NCBI GenBank assembly: GCA_030295235.1
Contig: AP026124.1
Location: 186,001 to 250,000, forward strand
Direction of reading: 5' to 3'
DNA length: 64,000 nucleotides
Origin: Fistulifera solaris
Taxonomy: Eukaryota > Bacillariophyta > Bacillariophyceae > Naviculales > Stauroneidaceae
Shown piece by piece: positions 43,265 to 54,894 of this stretch. The translations under genes and the position numbers were made by a program. The notes beneath the pieces are model-generated. The model was not told where the DNA came from. It made no database searches and worked only from the letters and a program-made list of their open reading frames with translations. Position 1 is the stretch's first letter, and each line of letters starts with the position of its first letter.

Positions 43265-44828
43265 TTAAACATTTACACCGTCAACGCTTGATACCGCAAG
43301 TAAATCCTTGTTCGCAGCGAGAATGGGATCGATGCATTCCATCAAAAATTCATCCACCTGCTGCGGCGCTCTCCCGACAAACAATTTGGGATCCATCATA
43401 GTATCAAGCTTAGCATGAACAGCTGCAAAATTTGCATCATTCTTAATACGGTCCATCAAGTCGTTTGGTTTGCCTTCGCCCTTGACAACAGCACCAGCTT
43501 CCATTGAATGAACACGAATAACCTCGTGCAACTCCTGACGATCTCCGCCGGCCTTGACACCTGTGAAAGCAGAACAAATGAGATAATGTGGGAGGAGATA
43601 CGAGAGCAACAAACGAAATGGAGTACTCACATTCCATAAGGATATTTTCTGTTGCCATGAAAGGCAGCTCTGCCATGACATGTGACTTAACGACCTCAGG
43701 CCAGACATGAAGGCCGTCACTGATGTTCTCCAGCAAGTTCAAAATGACATCCGTGCCTAGGAACGCTTCGGGAAGAATGATTCGACGGATGGCTGAATCA
43801 TCTAGAGTTCGCTCAAACCACTGATTCGCGTGGGTATTTGCGGCTCCTTCAGGGAGACCCATTACATACCGAGCGATGGAGCAGACACGTTCGGAACGCA
43901 TAGGGTTTCGCTTGTAAGCCATTGCGCTAGATCCTATCTGTGTTTTAGAGAAGGGCTCTTCCACTTCCTTGAGATTCGCTAGTAAGCGAATGTCTCCGCA
44001 CATTTTGTAAGCCGATTGGGCGATTCCAGATAAGACACTCAAGATGAAAAACTCAATCTTACGAGTGTAGGTCTGTCCTGAAACCGGAATAGCTGTCTTG
44101 AAGCCCATGAGTTCACATACGCGTTTGTTAAGCGCTTTAACTTTCTCGTGATCGCCGTCGAAAAGTTCAAGAAACGAGGCCTGCGTTCCTGTAGTTCCCT
44201 TGACGCCTCGCATGGGTAGGTTCTCAATCTCTCGCTCTACACGCTCCAAATCGAGCATGAGGTCCTGCATCCAGAGCGTGCAACGTTTTCCTACCGTCGT
44301 GAGTTGAGCAGGCTGGTAGTGAGTGAAACCAAGCGTTGGTAAATCTTTATACTTGAGAGCAAACTCCTTAAGTGTGGCCAGGACTTTTACCAACTTTCGC
44401 TTGATAAGATGCAACCCTTCGCGAAGTTGCACGAGATCGGTGTTGTCACCAACAAAGCAGGAAGTGGCTCCAAGATGAATTACTGGCATCGCTTTTGGAG
44501 CTTGGGAACCAAAAGCGTGGACATGACCCATGACATCATGACGAAATTCTGCTTCCTTTTTGGCCGCCACTTCAAAGTCAACATCATAGATGTGATTGCG
44601 CATCTCTTCTAATTGCTCGTCAGAAATATCTAAGCCTAATTCCTTCTCAGCAGTTGCAAGAGCAGTCCACAGCTTTCTCCACGTCGTAAACTTCATCGCA
44701 GGAGACCAGACAAACGACATCTCCTTGGTAGCGTACCTCTCCACAAGTGGGTGCTCATATTTGCGTTGATCAAGGAGAACATCCTCAGGAAAATTGGCCG
44801 CTACTTCTAAAAATTTGTCCGCGTTCAT
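43265..44828 (-). CDS. Adenylosuccinate lyase
   Basis: This enzyme cleaves SAICAR and adenylosuccinate in purine synthesis. Two exons, 44828-43631 and 43560-43265, with a 70-nt intron (GTGAGT...TTTCACAG) give 497 aa. The start at 44828 opens [17 protein letters not shown]; the frame extends upstream to an ATG at 44930 that would add 34 residues of no clear targeting type. Signature elements: [59 protein letters not shown], the superfamily signature [14 protein letters not shown], and [17 protein letters not shown]. The C-terminal lid domain includes [11 protein letters not shown]. It resembles the eukaryotic (animal-type) enzyme. The frame is intact. A TGACGTCA site lies about 220 bp upstream. 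Confidence 0.95.
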
Positions 44829-45049
44829 TTTAGGTAGTGTCTGAGATTGAGTTGAGAAGAGTATAAGCTCTCTTGATGATTCCTGGTGACGAAGAAAAAT
44901 AATGGTTGTCGTTGTCGGCAAGAAATTCATCTTTTTTTGCTTGGACTTGGACCAAGACGGATGACGGATGACGGATGGATCGATGGTATTGTCAATCGTC
45001 AGGTTTTCAGTCCCTTTCTATAGAAGTCCCGAACATCGCATCACAATAA

Positions 45050-45057
45050 TGACGTCA
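45050..45057. promoter_or_regulatory. CRE palindrome TGACGTCA
   Basis: A perfect bZIP/CREB-type site about 220 bp upstream of the adenylosuccinate lyase start; the only other perfect copy I noticed is at 8097-8104 before the bZIP gene. Function inferred from the motif only. Confidence 0.4.
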
Positions 45058-45117
45058 CAAATGTCTGATGTTCTTGTTGTTCTTCTTTGTGTGCAGTGGT
45101 CCGTAAAGAGGGAACAG

Positions 45118-45182
45118 CGTTAAAATTCTGCCTCGTCGTAGACGCTACGTAGAATCTAGTACTGGGAGGCAGAATTTTAACG
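45118..45182. repeat. Dispersed palindromic repeat, copy 1
   Basis: A 65-bp unit with perfect 17-bp inverted arms (CGTTAAAATTCTGCCTC at 45118-45134; its complement at 45166-45182) around a 31-bp centre. A second, diverged copy lies at 63451-63512 with the same centre features (CGTCGT, GCTACGTA, TACTGG). It could be a miniature inverted-repeat element or a structured RNA signal; no target duplication is evident. Confidence 0.8.
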
Positions 45183-45319
45183 TCCTTCCCAGTTGCGAGT
45201 TTTGATTTTTGACCGCACGTGGCAGTCTGCACTTCGTACCTGTAGGGCTGAAATCGCGACTGTCGATTTCTAAGTAGTCGGTCGGTCGTGCGAACGCGAA
45301 AAAATCTAAAGTACAAGGA

Positions 45320-45436
45320 CCTGGTACGGTACCTGGTATTCATTCATTCGATACATTGGTATTCTGTAATTGAGGTACGGTACCGGTACCCGGTACGGTA
45401 CCGGTACCTACCGGGTACCAGTGTACCAGTACGTGG
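45320..45436. repeat. GGTACC-rich simple repeat cluster
   Basis: Repeated overlapping GGTACC, GGTACGG and CCGGTACC words, densest at 45373-45420. The same vocabulary recurs in many spacers of the window but I found no such cluster inside a coding region. Confidence 0.75.
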
Positions 45437-45871
45437 TAATAGGTGCAGCCCATGTACTGCTATGTATCACAGATTGACATGAAAAGAACACACAAAAACC
45501 CTATTCGACTATGAATCTAATAATCCGTATGTATTGCCTATTGCTTCGTCGTACCACGTAAGAACCACGACCACGGTTAATCTTCCACAGTCTACAGTAC
45601 TCTGCAGTTTATTGATAGTAAAGAGTATTGCGTACTTAATCTGTCACTATTGCAGAACTCGGAAAGATTCCGTTCCGTCGATGAATGAAATGAGAAATTT
45701 GAGAGACGATGATTTTTTTGGCCGACGAATTGCGACTTCACGAGACGCGAGACACGTGACAAGAACATGGCGCCCAGCTGACCACCAAATAATATAAAAG
45801 ATACAAGTGCTTTATCATTCGTTGCTGCTTCATCGCAAATTTGATAGATATGAGAGAGAAGTAATACCACT

Positions 45872-46926
45872 ATGATGAATTTTGATCGACGCGAGGACGC
45901 TACAACGCCGCTGGATTGGGTATCCAGCACAGAGGATTTGGATGAGTTGAAAATTGATATTTTTCCTGATCAAACGCCAGGCGAGGAGTTGGAAGAAAAC
46001 AAGCAAGAAGTGGTTCCGGAGAGTGATGCAGAAGATAGTGGAAGTCGTAAGGGACGCCTTGGGAAAAGACATTGTGCACGCGCTCAACGAAGGAAAAAGA
46101 AGCCGGCTGGCTTACCGAAGCGCCCATTGAGCGCTTACAACCTTTTCTTTCAGGAAGAACGTTTGAAAATACAACGAGAATGTCCATCGAAGGTAGGATT
46201 CAATGATTTTGGAAAAATTATTGGGTCAAGGTGGAAAGAGTTGAGTGACGATGATCGCCAGAAATACAATGCACTCGCAAACGAAGATACCATTCGTTAC
46301 CAAAGAGAAATGAACTTGCTCAAGCTGTCAAACAAGCGCAAGAAAGAAGGGACTCAACAACAAGGAAAAAACAACGATAAAGATAATCCTGCATCCTGGG
46401 CGACTTCGCTCTTGGAAGAGGCAAATCCTGTGCAATCAAAAGACTCGGCACAAAATGAATCTCGCGCATCTGACGATCAAGAACTGCAACAAGGACAACA
46501 AGACCCACAGCGTTCCCCATGGGGTCAACCAGTCAATTTCCTAAACTCTTGTCGCCAGTATCTACCATTTGGGGTGCATTTTGGAATGCAGCCTGGCTTT
46601 CCCGTTCCTCCTGGAATGGAAATCAACATAGCAGATGCAAACGGACGCGAGCGCAAATACATGGTGCGATACACATTCTATTCGATGCGGCGGAATGAAG
46701 CAGAGAGCTTTATTGCGTCCTTTCATAATGGGGAAAGACCACCAGAAAATCAGTTTCAAGGTCCTTATCCAGGTCCTTGGCATGATATAATGACGCGCCA
46801 TCATCCCAATGCATATCCACACTATCCCGGCGGCCCAAGACACGATAGCCAGAGGTAAGTCAGTGCGATCCCGTTTGTTTTATGGCCAAAAACTCACATT
46901 GTCTTGTTTATTGTAGGCTATGGTAA
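45872..46926 (+). CDS. HMG-box protein
   Basis: A nuclear DNA-bending protein of about 330 aa with one HMG box at residues 80-150 (LPKRPLSAYNLFFQEERLKI, FGKIIGSRWKELSDDDRQKY, YQREMNLLKL). It is preceded by an acidic region and a basic cluster RRKKKPAG, and followed by Gln-rich and Pro/His-rich sequence. The frame as read ends DSQR at 46858, but the stop overlaps a perfect donor (AGAG then GTAAGT at 46855-46860); splicing to the TTGTAG acceptor at 46916 adds only LW before a stop, making a 10-nt last exon (46917-46926). Either end gives nearly the same protein. A role as chromatin architectural factor is inferred. Confidence 0.88.
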
Positions 46927-47345
46927 AACTACCATTCCTACTTGGTAATTTTCTCCTTTGCTTTCATCGTTTCAGGTGATAAATGATATTTGTGAATTGT
47001 GAATTTGTACTCTTGGCTTTCCCATTTCCCCTTCAAATCAACGTATTTAAATTTCCTATTTTATGTTTAATTTTACGAAATTGCTATTTGTACGATCTAG
47101 ACTATTCTTTTGTAAAAAAATTCAACCACAAAGCATGCAGGATTGAATTCAGTCATGAGCACCGACGAAAGACGCGATCGCAAAGAAAAACATGGATGCA
47201 TGACGTTGTTATTTATTGCTGGTGAGCTCAAGGACTGGACCATTTCCTGTTAATAACTACAAACGATACTAACTCGCTCTAGTTATAGAGAAAAAATAAT
47301 CTTGTGTTACGATTAGACTGGCAACAGGAGTGTCGATCACCTAAA
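46927..47345. other. Intergenic, no gene seen
   Basis: 419 bp of AT-rich sequence between the HMG-box gene and MED31. Nothing supported. Confidence 0.4.
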
Positions 47346-47807
47346 ATGAGCGAACGCAGTTTTCCCGTCACAGCCGAATCGACCATGTCGGAAAATGTCG
47401 CTGTCGCCGCAAATATTCTCCCCGACAACCGCTTCGAATTAGAACTGGAATTCGTTCAAGCTCTTGCATCCCCCGCTTATATTCATTTTTTGGCAACCAC
47501 TCGATCAGAAACAGGTGACTGTCCCATCTTGCAAGATGCTGCCTTCATCAGTTTCCTCAAATACCTGCGGAAGACGTGGAGCCAGCCCGAATACAGCCGC
47601 TTTCTGACATACCCGCACTGCCTTTACTTCTTAGACATGCTGATTGAAAAGCCTCTGTCATTAAAGGAGTGGACGTTACCAGCCTACCGGAACTTTTGCC
47701 ATCAACAACAATTTTTGAGCTGGCAACACCGACACAGGGTCTGCTATGGACGAGGATCCGCCCCAGCTCCACAGCCAGAAAATGAAGTTGAAAACAATCA
47801 ATCCTAA
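47346..47807 (+). CDS. MED31: Mediator complex subunit 31 (SOH1)
   Basis: MED31 is a small, highly conserved helical subunit of the Mediator middle module, which links transcription factors to RNA polymerase II. From the ATG at 47346 the protein has 153 aa; a second ATG lies 13 codons on. The conserved fold is complete: NRFELELEFVQALASPAYIHFL, FISFLKYLRKTWSQPEYSRFL, TYPHCLYFLDMLIEKPL, YRNFCHQQQFLSWQHR. After this comes a short Pro/Asn-rich tail. A SETGDCPI insertion sits between helices 1 and 2. Intact single exon. Confidence 0.94.
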   Translation: MSERSFPVTAESTMSENVAVAANILPDNRFELELEFVQALASPAYIHFLATTRSETGDCPILQDAAFISFLKYLRKTWSQPEYSRFLTYPHCLYFLDMLIEKPLSLKEWTLPAYRNFCHQQQFLSWQHRHRVCYGRGSAPAPQPENEVENNQS

Positions 47808-48507
47808 TGTTTTTGAAAGTGCCGACGTAATGTATGCATTCCGAACAATGTATGTTTCTGATGTCAAGATTGAACTGATCTTTTCTTTTCGGTTTCTGGT
47901 TTGAAGGATCGACTGCCGCGTGCCGAGGGATCAATTCACCGTACGTCAACTCCCAGACTTCATCCCAAAGTGAGAGTGAAGCATCAATCATCAAGAGCCA
48001 CGATCACGAGAACGTAGCTAAGTCTGCAATAGGAATTAGGCATTGCATTTATCCGTGCTCTCATTTTCTCAATAGAATTCCTGGACATTTGTGCGACAAG
48101 AAAAACGAACTGTCTGTGGTTTGATGTATCGAATCACTTCTCGTTCATTCATTATTCATTGCTTCATCTCTCATCACTCATCATTCATCATTTATCATGC
48201 TTTCCCTAGGTCCGTGATACGCAAGGGTCAAGGTTCTCTATTCTTACACAAAACAGCTATACTGTACATCAACGAAAGCGTGACTTTATTGTGACAGAAA
48301 GTGCACCCAATCAAAGGCGGCGCATCACTCACCTCACAACAAACGGTGACAACTGCAGGCATCACAACCAAAGCTGAAGGTAAATACTTGTACTTTCAAA
48401 TTCATTTGCCCACTTATCATCCTCTGCACGAAAGAGCGACAGGTAATGGCTTCATCATCGCTACGTCGATAGCTGACATACGCATCACAATCGTCTATTT
48501 GACAATC
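47808..48507. other. Intergenic, no gene seen
   Basis: 700 bp. Around 48145-48200 there is degenerate repetition of CATTCATC/ATCACTCATC words. The frame of the next gene is open upstream from 48301, but the signal peptide fixes the start at 48508. Confidence 0.4.
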
Positions 48508-49052
48508 ATGAAACAAAGTCTTGCATTCCAACTTTTTATCTGTCTATTCGCTACGCGAACTTATGCATTTACCAGAAAAGATATGATTATTCGATTTTCA
48601 CTGATCACGCCAACAGTATCATCAATTTCTCTCGATGCCAAAGGCAAGCTTCGTTATCGAGATGCCGAAGAAATGCTGCAGATGCTACAGCGCGACGATT
48701 CATCACTTATTGTACTTTTATTCACAGCAGTTAATTGTGGTCCTTGTCGCTTACAGAAGCGAGAATTGCAGCGACTAAACGATGCACGTAGAAGTAAACT
48801 GGAGCAAATTGCGGATATGCAAGAGATGCACTCCCACAATCTAGAACGCGAACTGGACCGACTGCCACTCAAGGTCCTTACCATCGATACTGAGCGATGG
48901 CCTCATGTTGGCTCCAAATTTCAAATTGGGAAGCTTCCTTGCCTTTTTCTTTTCGTGGCAGTGAAACGATTCAAAGACTGGAGGGACTAGTCAGTGCGGA
49001 AGAAATCTGGAAGCACGTAGAGGAATATCATTACCCTTCTGATGGGTCATAG
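48508..49052 (+). CDS. Plastid-targeted thioredoxin-like protein, one frame break
   Basis: The start at 48508 gives a signal peptide, MKQSLAFQLFICLFATRTYAF, cleaved before Phe, the diatom plastid pattern. A thioredoxin-like core follows: LIVLLFTAVNCGPCRLQKREL with a CGPC redox motif (Asn in place of the usual Trp), a helical insert of about 35 residues (LNDARRSKLEQIADMQEM and on), PLKVLTIDTERWPHVGSKFQI, and the cis-Pro segment GKLPCLFLFV. As read the frame stops at 48990. One extra G at about 48951-48953 gives VGSETIQRLEGLVSAEEIWKH, the expected last strand and helix, with a stop at 49050-49052. About 181 aa. Targets unknown. Confidence 0.78.
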
Positions 49053-49312
49053 GACATAGGTCCCGTTGGTGCATGCGAAAAGCAATCAAGCGAAATAGCT
49101 TTGTATCCCTTCTTGCTACGAACATGGGGTTCCTTGCGCTAATAGGATGATACAAATGGTAGATACAGTACCGATACATGATACTTGACCCGCACACCAA
49201 TTCGAAAGATGTATGTAAACTAAAAAATGGAATCGAATTTCGCTTCGTGTTGTAGGTGATTGAGAAGATTTGAAATCCTAAGTTATAACAAAAGATCAAA
49301 TTCTACTAAGAT

Positions 49313-52300
49313 CTAGAAAATTTCTTTCAAAGCGAACTCCTTTCCATTCTTTGCCGCTTCTTCGAAAGCTGCTTTGGAGCTCACGACTGCGATAGAAGGA
49401 TTGCTAAGCTTCTTGAGACGCTCAGCAAACTCCCTGAAGTCACTGGGTTTGGTGGCAAGAATTTCGTCGCGAATTCGTTGACGATGCTCTGGGCTTTCAT
49501 TGATAATCCATCGTTGAAACTGGGTACTACCTTTCTGGTCAGGGCTAAGGGCGCCATCCAAATCACCAATAGTACCAATGATAGCTGTGGCCAGTGCTTC
49601 CGGATCGTTCTCCAGTGTTTCTGCTACCGAGAGAAGATAATCGGCCGCAGCGTCGTACACGTCTAGCGTTTTGTGCAGATTGGGATCACGGTAACTCAAG
49701 AAAGAGAAGAAGCCGGAGAACGGGGAGAAGGTACAGAACCCACCGTAAGCACCTAATTATCGCAGTTAGCGACCACCTTTGAATCAAATGACAAGCAAAC
49801 AAATCAAACCTACCTCCCATGACGCGAACATGATCCCACAAATAACCTGTGCGCAAAAATCGTGACACGACCTGGGCGCTACCAGGCACTCGCTCTCCTT
49901 CTTTGAAAAGCAAACCCGCCTTGCCTACATATGAAACCTGAGTGGGAACGATGAAGCCCTCGCTCGTTTCTAAGGAAAGATCTGCCATGCGTTTCTTCGC
50001 CTCTGGAACCCAAGGATGAACTTCTTTGTAGAAGTCGATCAGTTTCTCACCGTTGGCATCGCCAGGAAGCGTGTCAAGGAAGCTGTCGAGCGAAGGTTTG
50101 ATGGAATCCAACACTTTCTTCTCACCGGTAATATCGACCAGCATTCCGCTTCGACACGTTCTTTCATTAAGAATCGTTTTGCGTAAATTCTCGAAGCGAT
50201 TGAGCAACGCGGGCCAGTCGTCTTCAGCTAACTTAATCAAACTCTTGACAGTGTTAAGATACGACACACCACCGGTAATCTCGTCAACGTATCCTCCTAC
50301 TCGATAACGTGCTTTCATTCTAGTATTGGCAACTGAATGACCCGATCTCTGCGCGCTGGATTCCAAGCGAGATCTAGACTCTTTGAGTAGCTCGATAACC
50401 TTCGCCTTCGAATCCAGACGTGCGTCCGTTAGCATAAGATTGAATAGGAAAACAACTTATCAATCTTTTCGCTAGTAGCTTTTCCAGAGATGACGATTTT
50501 TGTTTGCATATTTTCTCCTGACGCAGATAGGCTTTCGTCTGCGCCTCTGGGGTAGACCGCAGTAGTCATAAGACCAACACTAATACCACCCGTATGAGTT
50601 CCTAAACAAAGAGAACAATTCGTAAGTCTTAATCTGCCTGAGTAATTTATGAAATCCATCAGCAGTTCAACTTACCGATTTCTCTACTTAGCTGAACAGA
50701 GTCGTAATCTCCGGCTCCGGTCTCTTTCATTAGTTTAGTAAAAATTGGAAGAAGAGGAACTTCATCGAGAGAAAGAGACGATAAGTCAACCGACAAGCTC
50801 ACGTATGCGATCCCAGAGGTAGATACAAGCTCATGTCGAACCACGGTCACGCCCGAACCATTTTCGTTTTCGGAAACAGCAATCGGGTATTCCGCTTGTT
50901 CACGTTTCAAGTCACTGAGTTCCAAACTTGGAATAGTTGCGCGGTCTTCCGGAGAATCGTCGGCGCTCTGAAGAGCGAGAAGCTTGTTTGTTTCTTCAAT
51001 GATCTTGTCAAGATCATCGTTTGACAGCGATTCCTTAATGGACGACAGTCGACGTTTTTCATCTTCAGCCTGCTCTTCTTCGAGAGTCTTTGATGGTGCC
51101 AACTCAACTGTAGTGCGATGCATGTTCTCAACTAACATTTCCTTCACCATGTCCTGAAAAATTTTCGACCCGGATTTTGCAATCTCATCTTTGAGTTGCT
51201 GCAATGGCTCTTCAAATTTCAAAGCATCGGTTGGCGATTCCTCGTACAACCATTTGCTCATGGACCCAAGCATGAAACTCAGTCCCTTAGGAAACGAACC
51301 AGTATTGAATTCACGAAGACTGAATTCAATGGTGTTCAAGGATGAAGCGATGTCATCCTCCGTGAAACCTTCCTCCGATACTTTTCGCAACGTGTCGAGA
51401 ATCAAATCTTCGACTTTCGACACATCGTCTTTGGCGACTCCCTTAAGACCAATCATGAAAACAGCTTGTAGCAATTCATCCGACAGACCACCTCCGGTAA
51501 TCGCATCACCTAATCCACTTTCCATCAGCGTCTTGCGCAGTACGGACGACGTCGTTCCCGTCAACAAATGATCTAAAACTCCCAAGGTAAGTTCTTCTAG
51601 AGCACTCAACGGACGGTCGTTCAACAACCAATTGATCGAAAGAGAATGTGTTTCTGGCTGATCCCCGCCTGCCGGATAATACTCGACGGTTCGTTGGGGC
51701 TCTGTATATCGTTTTGGCTGCCATTCAATACGACTATCATCAACCGTTTCCGGAGCAGCGTCAAACTCCCGGAGGTATTCATCCATCAGTTCCAGTCGCT
51801 GAAGAACGTCATCGTCTCCGGAAAAGTAGATACGCGAGTTGGATGGGTGGTAGAATCGACTGTGAAAATCGACAAACTGATCAAAGGTCAGATTCGGAAT
51901 CACGGTGGGGTCACCGCCACTATCGACAGCGTAGGTGTTGTCGGGGAAGATCGATCGCTGTGCCGAGCGCATCAACAATGAATCGGGAGACGAATAGACA
52001 CCCTTCATTTCGTTGTACACAACACCCTTGTAAACCAAGGGCTCCTCTTTGTCTTGCAATTCAAGATGATGGCCTTCCTGCGCCAAGACCATGGGATCCT
52101 TGATGGCCCTTGGATGAAAGACAGCATCGGCGTAAACATTGATGAGATTGTAAAAATCTTTGGTGTTTTGACTCGCTACGACGTAGCAAGTGCGATCGGG
52201 GTAAGTAAAAGCGTTCAAAAACGTCTGCAAAGAACCTTTGAGTAAATGCACAAAGGGTCTTTCGTCGTATATTTCCGACTTCCACACAAAACAGAATGCT

Positions 52301-52748
52301 CCAAAATGTGAGCGATCCCAGTTCCATCTTCTGGGGGTGTTCGCAAGGTGATACCGAACACTTTGTTATCATCCTCCGTCGAAACCGACAACAATTGCGC
52401 TCCGCTCTTCTTGTGGCGATACAAGGAGCAGTAAGCTCCGTACTCGGTCACCACATCGCGTTTCAGCACTTCATATGCAGGATGCGTCACCTCGAGAGTC
52501 TTGGCGAGTTTGTCCGTCGCCAACTCGGTTTCATCGGCGACACTCGCCCGTAAAATAGAGAGTTCTCGCTTGAGAGCACCGCCTCTTTGAAAGGGACGAG
52601 CAAAAATGTGCTGCGTTGGTTTGGCCGGAGTAACGGACGAGAAGGCGGACACCGCCCAAAGTGCACTTCGTCGTCGACAAGCGATACCGAACACAGCAAT
52701 CATGGTGGTGACGGCCAAGCTGTTAAAACGCAAGATCCGAGTGTACAT
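49313..52748 (-). CDS. Presequence protease PreP (M16C metallopeptidase), two frame breaks
   Basis: PreP degrades cleaved targeting peptides in mitochondria and plastids. Exons: 52748-50676, 50601-49814, 49752-49313 (introns 74 and 61 nt). The N-terminus is basic (MYTRILRFNSLAVTT, then IACRRRSALWAVSAF) and could target either organelle. The inverted zinc motif HILEH occurs in GTGIAHILEHSVLCGSRKYTTKD; EMKGVYSSPDSL, YFSGDD and GAYGGFCTFSPFSGFFSFLSYRDPN are family marks. Breaks: a missing T at about 52257-52260 (KDP to FVHLLKGSLQTF) and a missing C at about 50451-50453 (KLFS to LFNLMLTDARLDSK). The whole two-lobed M16C architecture is present, about 1,100 aa, so the breaks are probably not biological. 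Confidence 0.92.
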
Positions 52749-53301
52749 GAATTCGAACTATAATGTACTAATGATGCTTTCTCGGCAACAAGATGATGCA
52801 ACGTAGCAAATATCTCTTTTCGTTTCGATCAATGTCAATCGATTGTTGGGCAAAGTTAGATGAAATAAATGCCACGAGATATATATTGCGCTGATGCCGT
52901 TCACGGAAGAATTGTCTTTCCGATAGATCTGATTCGATTGTTGTGGAATTTTCGTTGTCGTCAGCACAACTGTTTCTTCATGACAGCAATACGATTCGAA
53001 CAGCAGGCGGAAAAAAAACGGATGACGAAGCAACACCTCACTCATCGCATGCTTTTGCGCGTGTTTCACGGTGCGACCAGGTACACAAGTTCTCATACTG
53101 AATCCAACCAATGAAAGCAACCTTAACCTTAGCTACTAAAGGTACCATACAAAGTAGAGACTTTCGTATCAAAAGGTACAGAGAATACCACAGACCTCAA
53201 GCTAATCATTGATATCATATAATACGGGAGTAGTCGAGTGATCGTCCATTTTATATGAAGGTCTTACTGTAATGTTCGCTCAATCGACTCGAAACGCTCG
53301 A
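52749..53301. other. Intergenic, no gene seen
   Basis: 553 bp between minus-strand genes. A GGTACC motif lies at about 53140-53146 and CCAGGTACAC near 53078. Open frames lack domain character. Confidence 0.4.
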
Positions 53302-54894
53302 TTATCGCCGATTCAAGCGTCGACTCGCGGATGTTGACTTCTTCTTCGGCGTCGCGGGAGTTATTCCAGCGGGAGATGCGAAGCCCAGGCCACTAGGAGC
53401 GGGTGCTGTAGCGTTGCTGGCCCCGAACGTAGACGAAGTTGCACCAGCGAACAGAGCCGGTGCGGGAGATGGTCCCGACGCAGTAGGTGCAGGAGTTGAC
53501 CCACTGAACGAAAATGCCGTAGTACCCGACGTGGACGGTGCTGATGCAGTTGTCGTAGTAGAAGCAGAAAAGGCACTGGGCGCTGGAGCGGTAGAAGAAA
53601 AGCCAAAGCTTGACGTGGCTGGTGCCGGTGCCGCGGATGATGATGCTGTTGCAGGAGCCGGCGTCTGAGCGGATTGCAAATATGCTCGGCGAAGTCGCTC
53701 ATTGACTCGCTGCTGTCGATCGATTTCTTCCTTCCTCGCCTTTTCCAACACATTCTGCCCCGGTCGTTCATACAGTTGGTATTTATGGCGGATTTCATTG
53801 ACGGCCGAGTTCAAACGCGCTAAACGATCCCCCATGGACCAAATCGCCCGATGCTGTTCTTCGACAACAACAGCAACATGGATGGCAGATCCCGAAGGAC
53901 GGGTTCGTATGTGATCAATCTGATGCCGAGCTAATGAGAGCTGATCCTGTAAATCCAAAATACGGCGCTGAAAATCATCGAGGCATTGCCAGAAGTATGG
54001 ACTTGGCATTCGCTCAATACGATCGACATGCAGCGTTGCTTGATCAAGTAGTTCACCCAGACGAATGCTGATATCGGTGTCCTCATTTTGATTCGCGTTA
54101 GCAGTGACTTCTCCGTCCTTTTTCTCCTCATTCGCAATTGTTCTCGTCGTTGACAAGGAAATGCCATGGCGAACGGCATTCGCCTCTAACGGCCACTTGG
54201 CAAACGTGTAAGCCGCAGCAGCATTTTCTTCCGCTGTTGATTTCTGCTTTACGGCAAAAACATTCGTCTGAGCAAGTTCCTGCTGGAGTCGATTGAGCTC
54301 TTTTGTAACTTGTTCCACTTGTAGTTGTAGTTGCGACTTTGGTGTTTCTTGCATCGTTGGTTGTGCGTTGTGACTGCTCGGCACTTGCAACGCTGCAGGG
54401 CCCGTCGACTGTACTTGCAGCAAGGTCCGTTTGTGCTCCATCATACTGTTATATATCTTATCAATGGCGGCTTTGTATTGTGGGGATAAGTCCGCATACA
54501 ACGTACTGCCCTTGATTAGTGGAGTAGGTTGTTGCGCGGCCGGCTGGAGTGACCCAAAGGGAGCTGGTGCAGTACTGGGAGTAGAACCGAATAATGCTCC
54601 TCCTGAACCGAGTCCTCCGGAAGGAGCAGCGCCAAAAGCGGGTGCTGGAGTACTACCAAATGCTGGAGCTGGAGTGGACCCAAAGGAAGTAGCCGCAGAG
54701 GAACCGAATAGACTAGTGGGAGCCGGAGCAGACCCAAATGCTGTAGCAGGAGCCGGAGTCGATCCGAACGAAGTTGTAGACGAACCCGATGCACCAAAAG
54801 CAAAGGAAGGAGCAGGTGTGTTTGAGGAAGAGCCAAACGAAAACCCACCTCCGGAAGGAGCGGGTGTCGGAGCTGCACCGAAAGAGAAAGCCAT
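53302..54894 (-). CDS. FG-repeat nucleoporin Nup58/Nup45-like
   Basis: A 530-aa central-channel nucleoporin. The N-terminal third is dense in FG, FGS and FGAA motifs mixed with TPAPA spacers (MAFSFGAAPTPAPSGGGFSF onward); FG motifs recur in the C-terminal 130 residues. The middle is a coiled-coil domain beginning KGSTLYADLSPQYKAAIDKIY and NSMMEHKRTLLQVQ, typical of p58/p45, then a long helix (LQLQVEQVTKELNRLQQELA) and PSPYFWQCLDDFQRRILDL. It should pair with Nup54 and Nup62. The C-terminus is basic (KKKSTSASRRLNRR). The frame is intact and intronless. Confidence 0.88.
   Translation of the reverse strand: MAFSFGAAPTPAPSGGGFSFGSSSNTPAPSFAFGASGSSTTSFGSTPAPATAFGSAPAPTSLFGSSAATSFGSTPAPAFGSTPAPAFGAAPSGGLGSGGALFGSTPSTAPAPFGSLQPAAQQPTPLIKGSTLYADLSPQYKAAIDKIYNSMMEHKRTLLQVQSTGPAALQVPSSHNAQPTMQETPKSQLQLQVEQVTKELNRLQQELAQTNVFAVKQKSTAEENAAAAYTFAKWPLEANAVRHGISLSTTRTIANEEKKDGEVTANANQNEDTDISIRLGELLDQATLHVDRIERMPSPYFWQCLDDFQRRILDLQDQLSLARHQIDHIRTRPSGSAIHVAVVVEEQHRAIWSMGDRLARLNSAVNEIRHKYQLYERPGQNVLEKARKEEIDRQQRVNERLRRAYLQSAQTPAPATASSSAAPAPATSSFGFSSTAPAPSAFSASTTTTASAPSTSGTTAFSFSGSTPAPTASGPSPAPALFAGATSSTFGASNATAPAPSGLGFASPAGITPATPKKKSTSASRRLNRR

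Larger units (their letters stand above)
44829..45871. other. Long divergent spacer with palindromic repeat and GGTACC cluster
   Basis: 1,043 bp without a supported gene. It holds a CRE palindrome TGACGTCA at 45050-45057, the palindromic repeat at 45118-45182 and a GGTACC cluster at 45320-45436, all described separately. Open frames here are short and cross the repeats. Confidence 0.5.
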
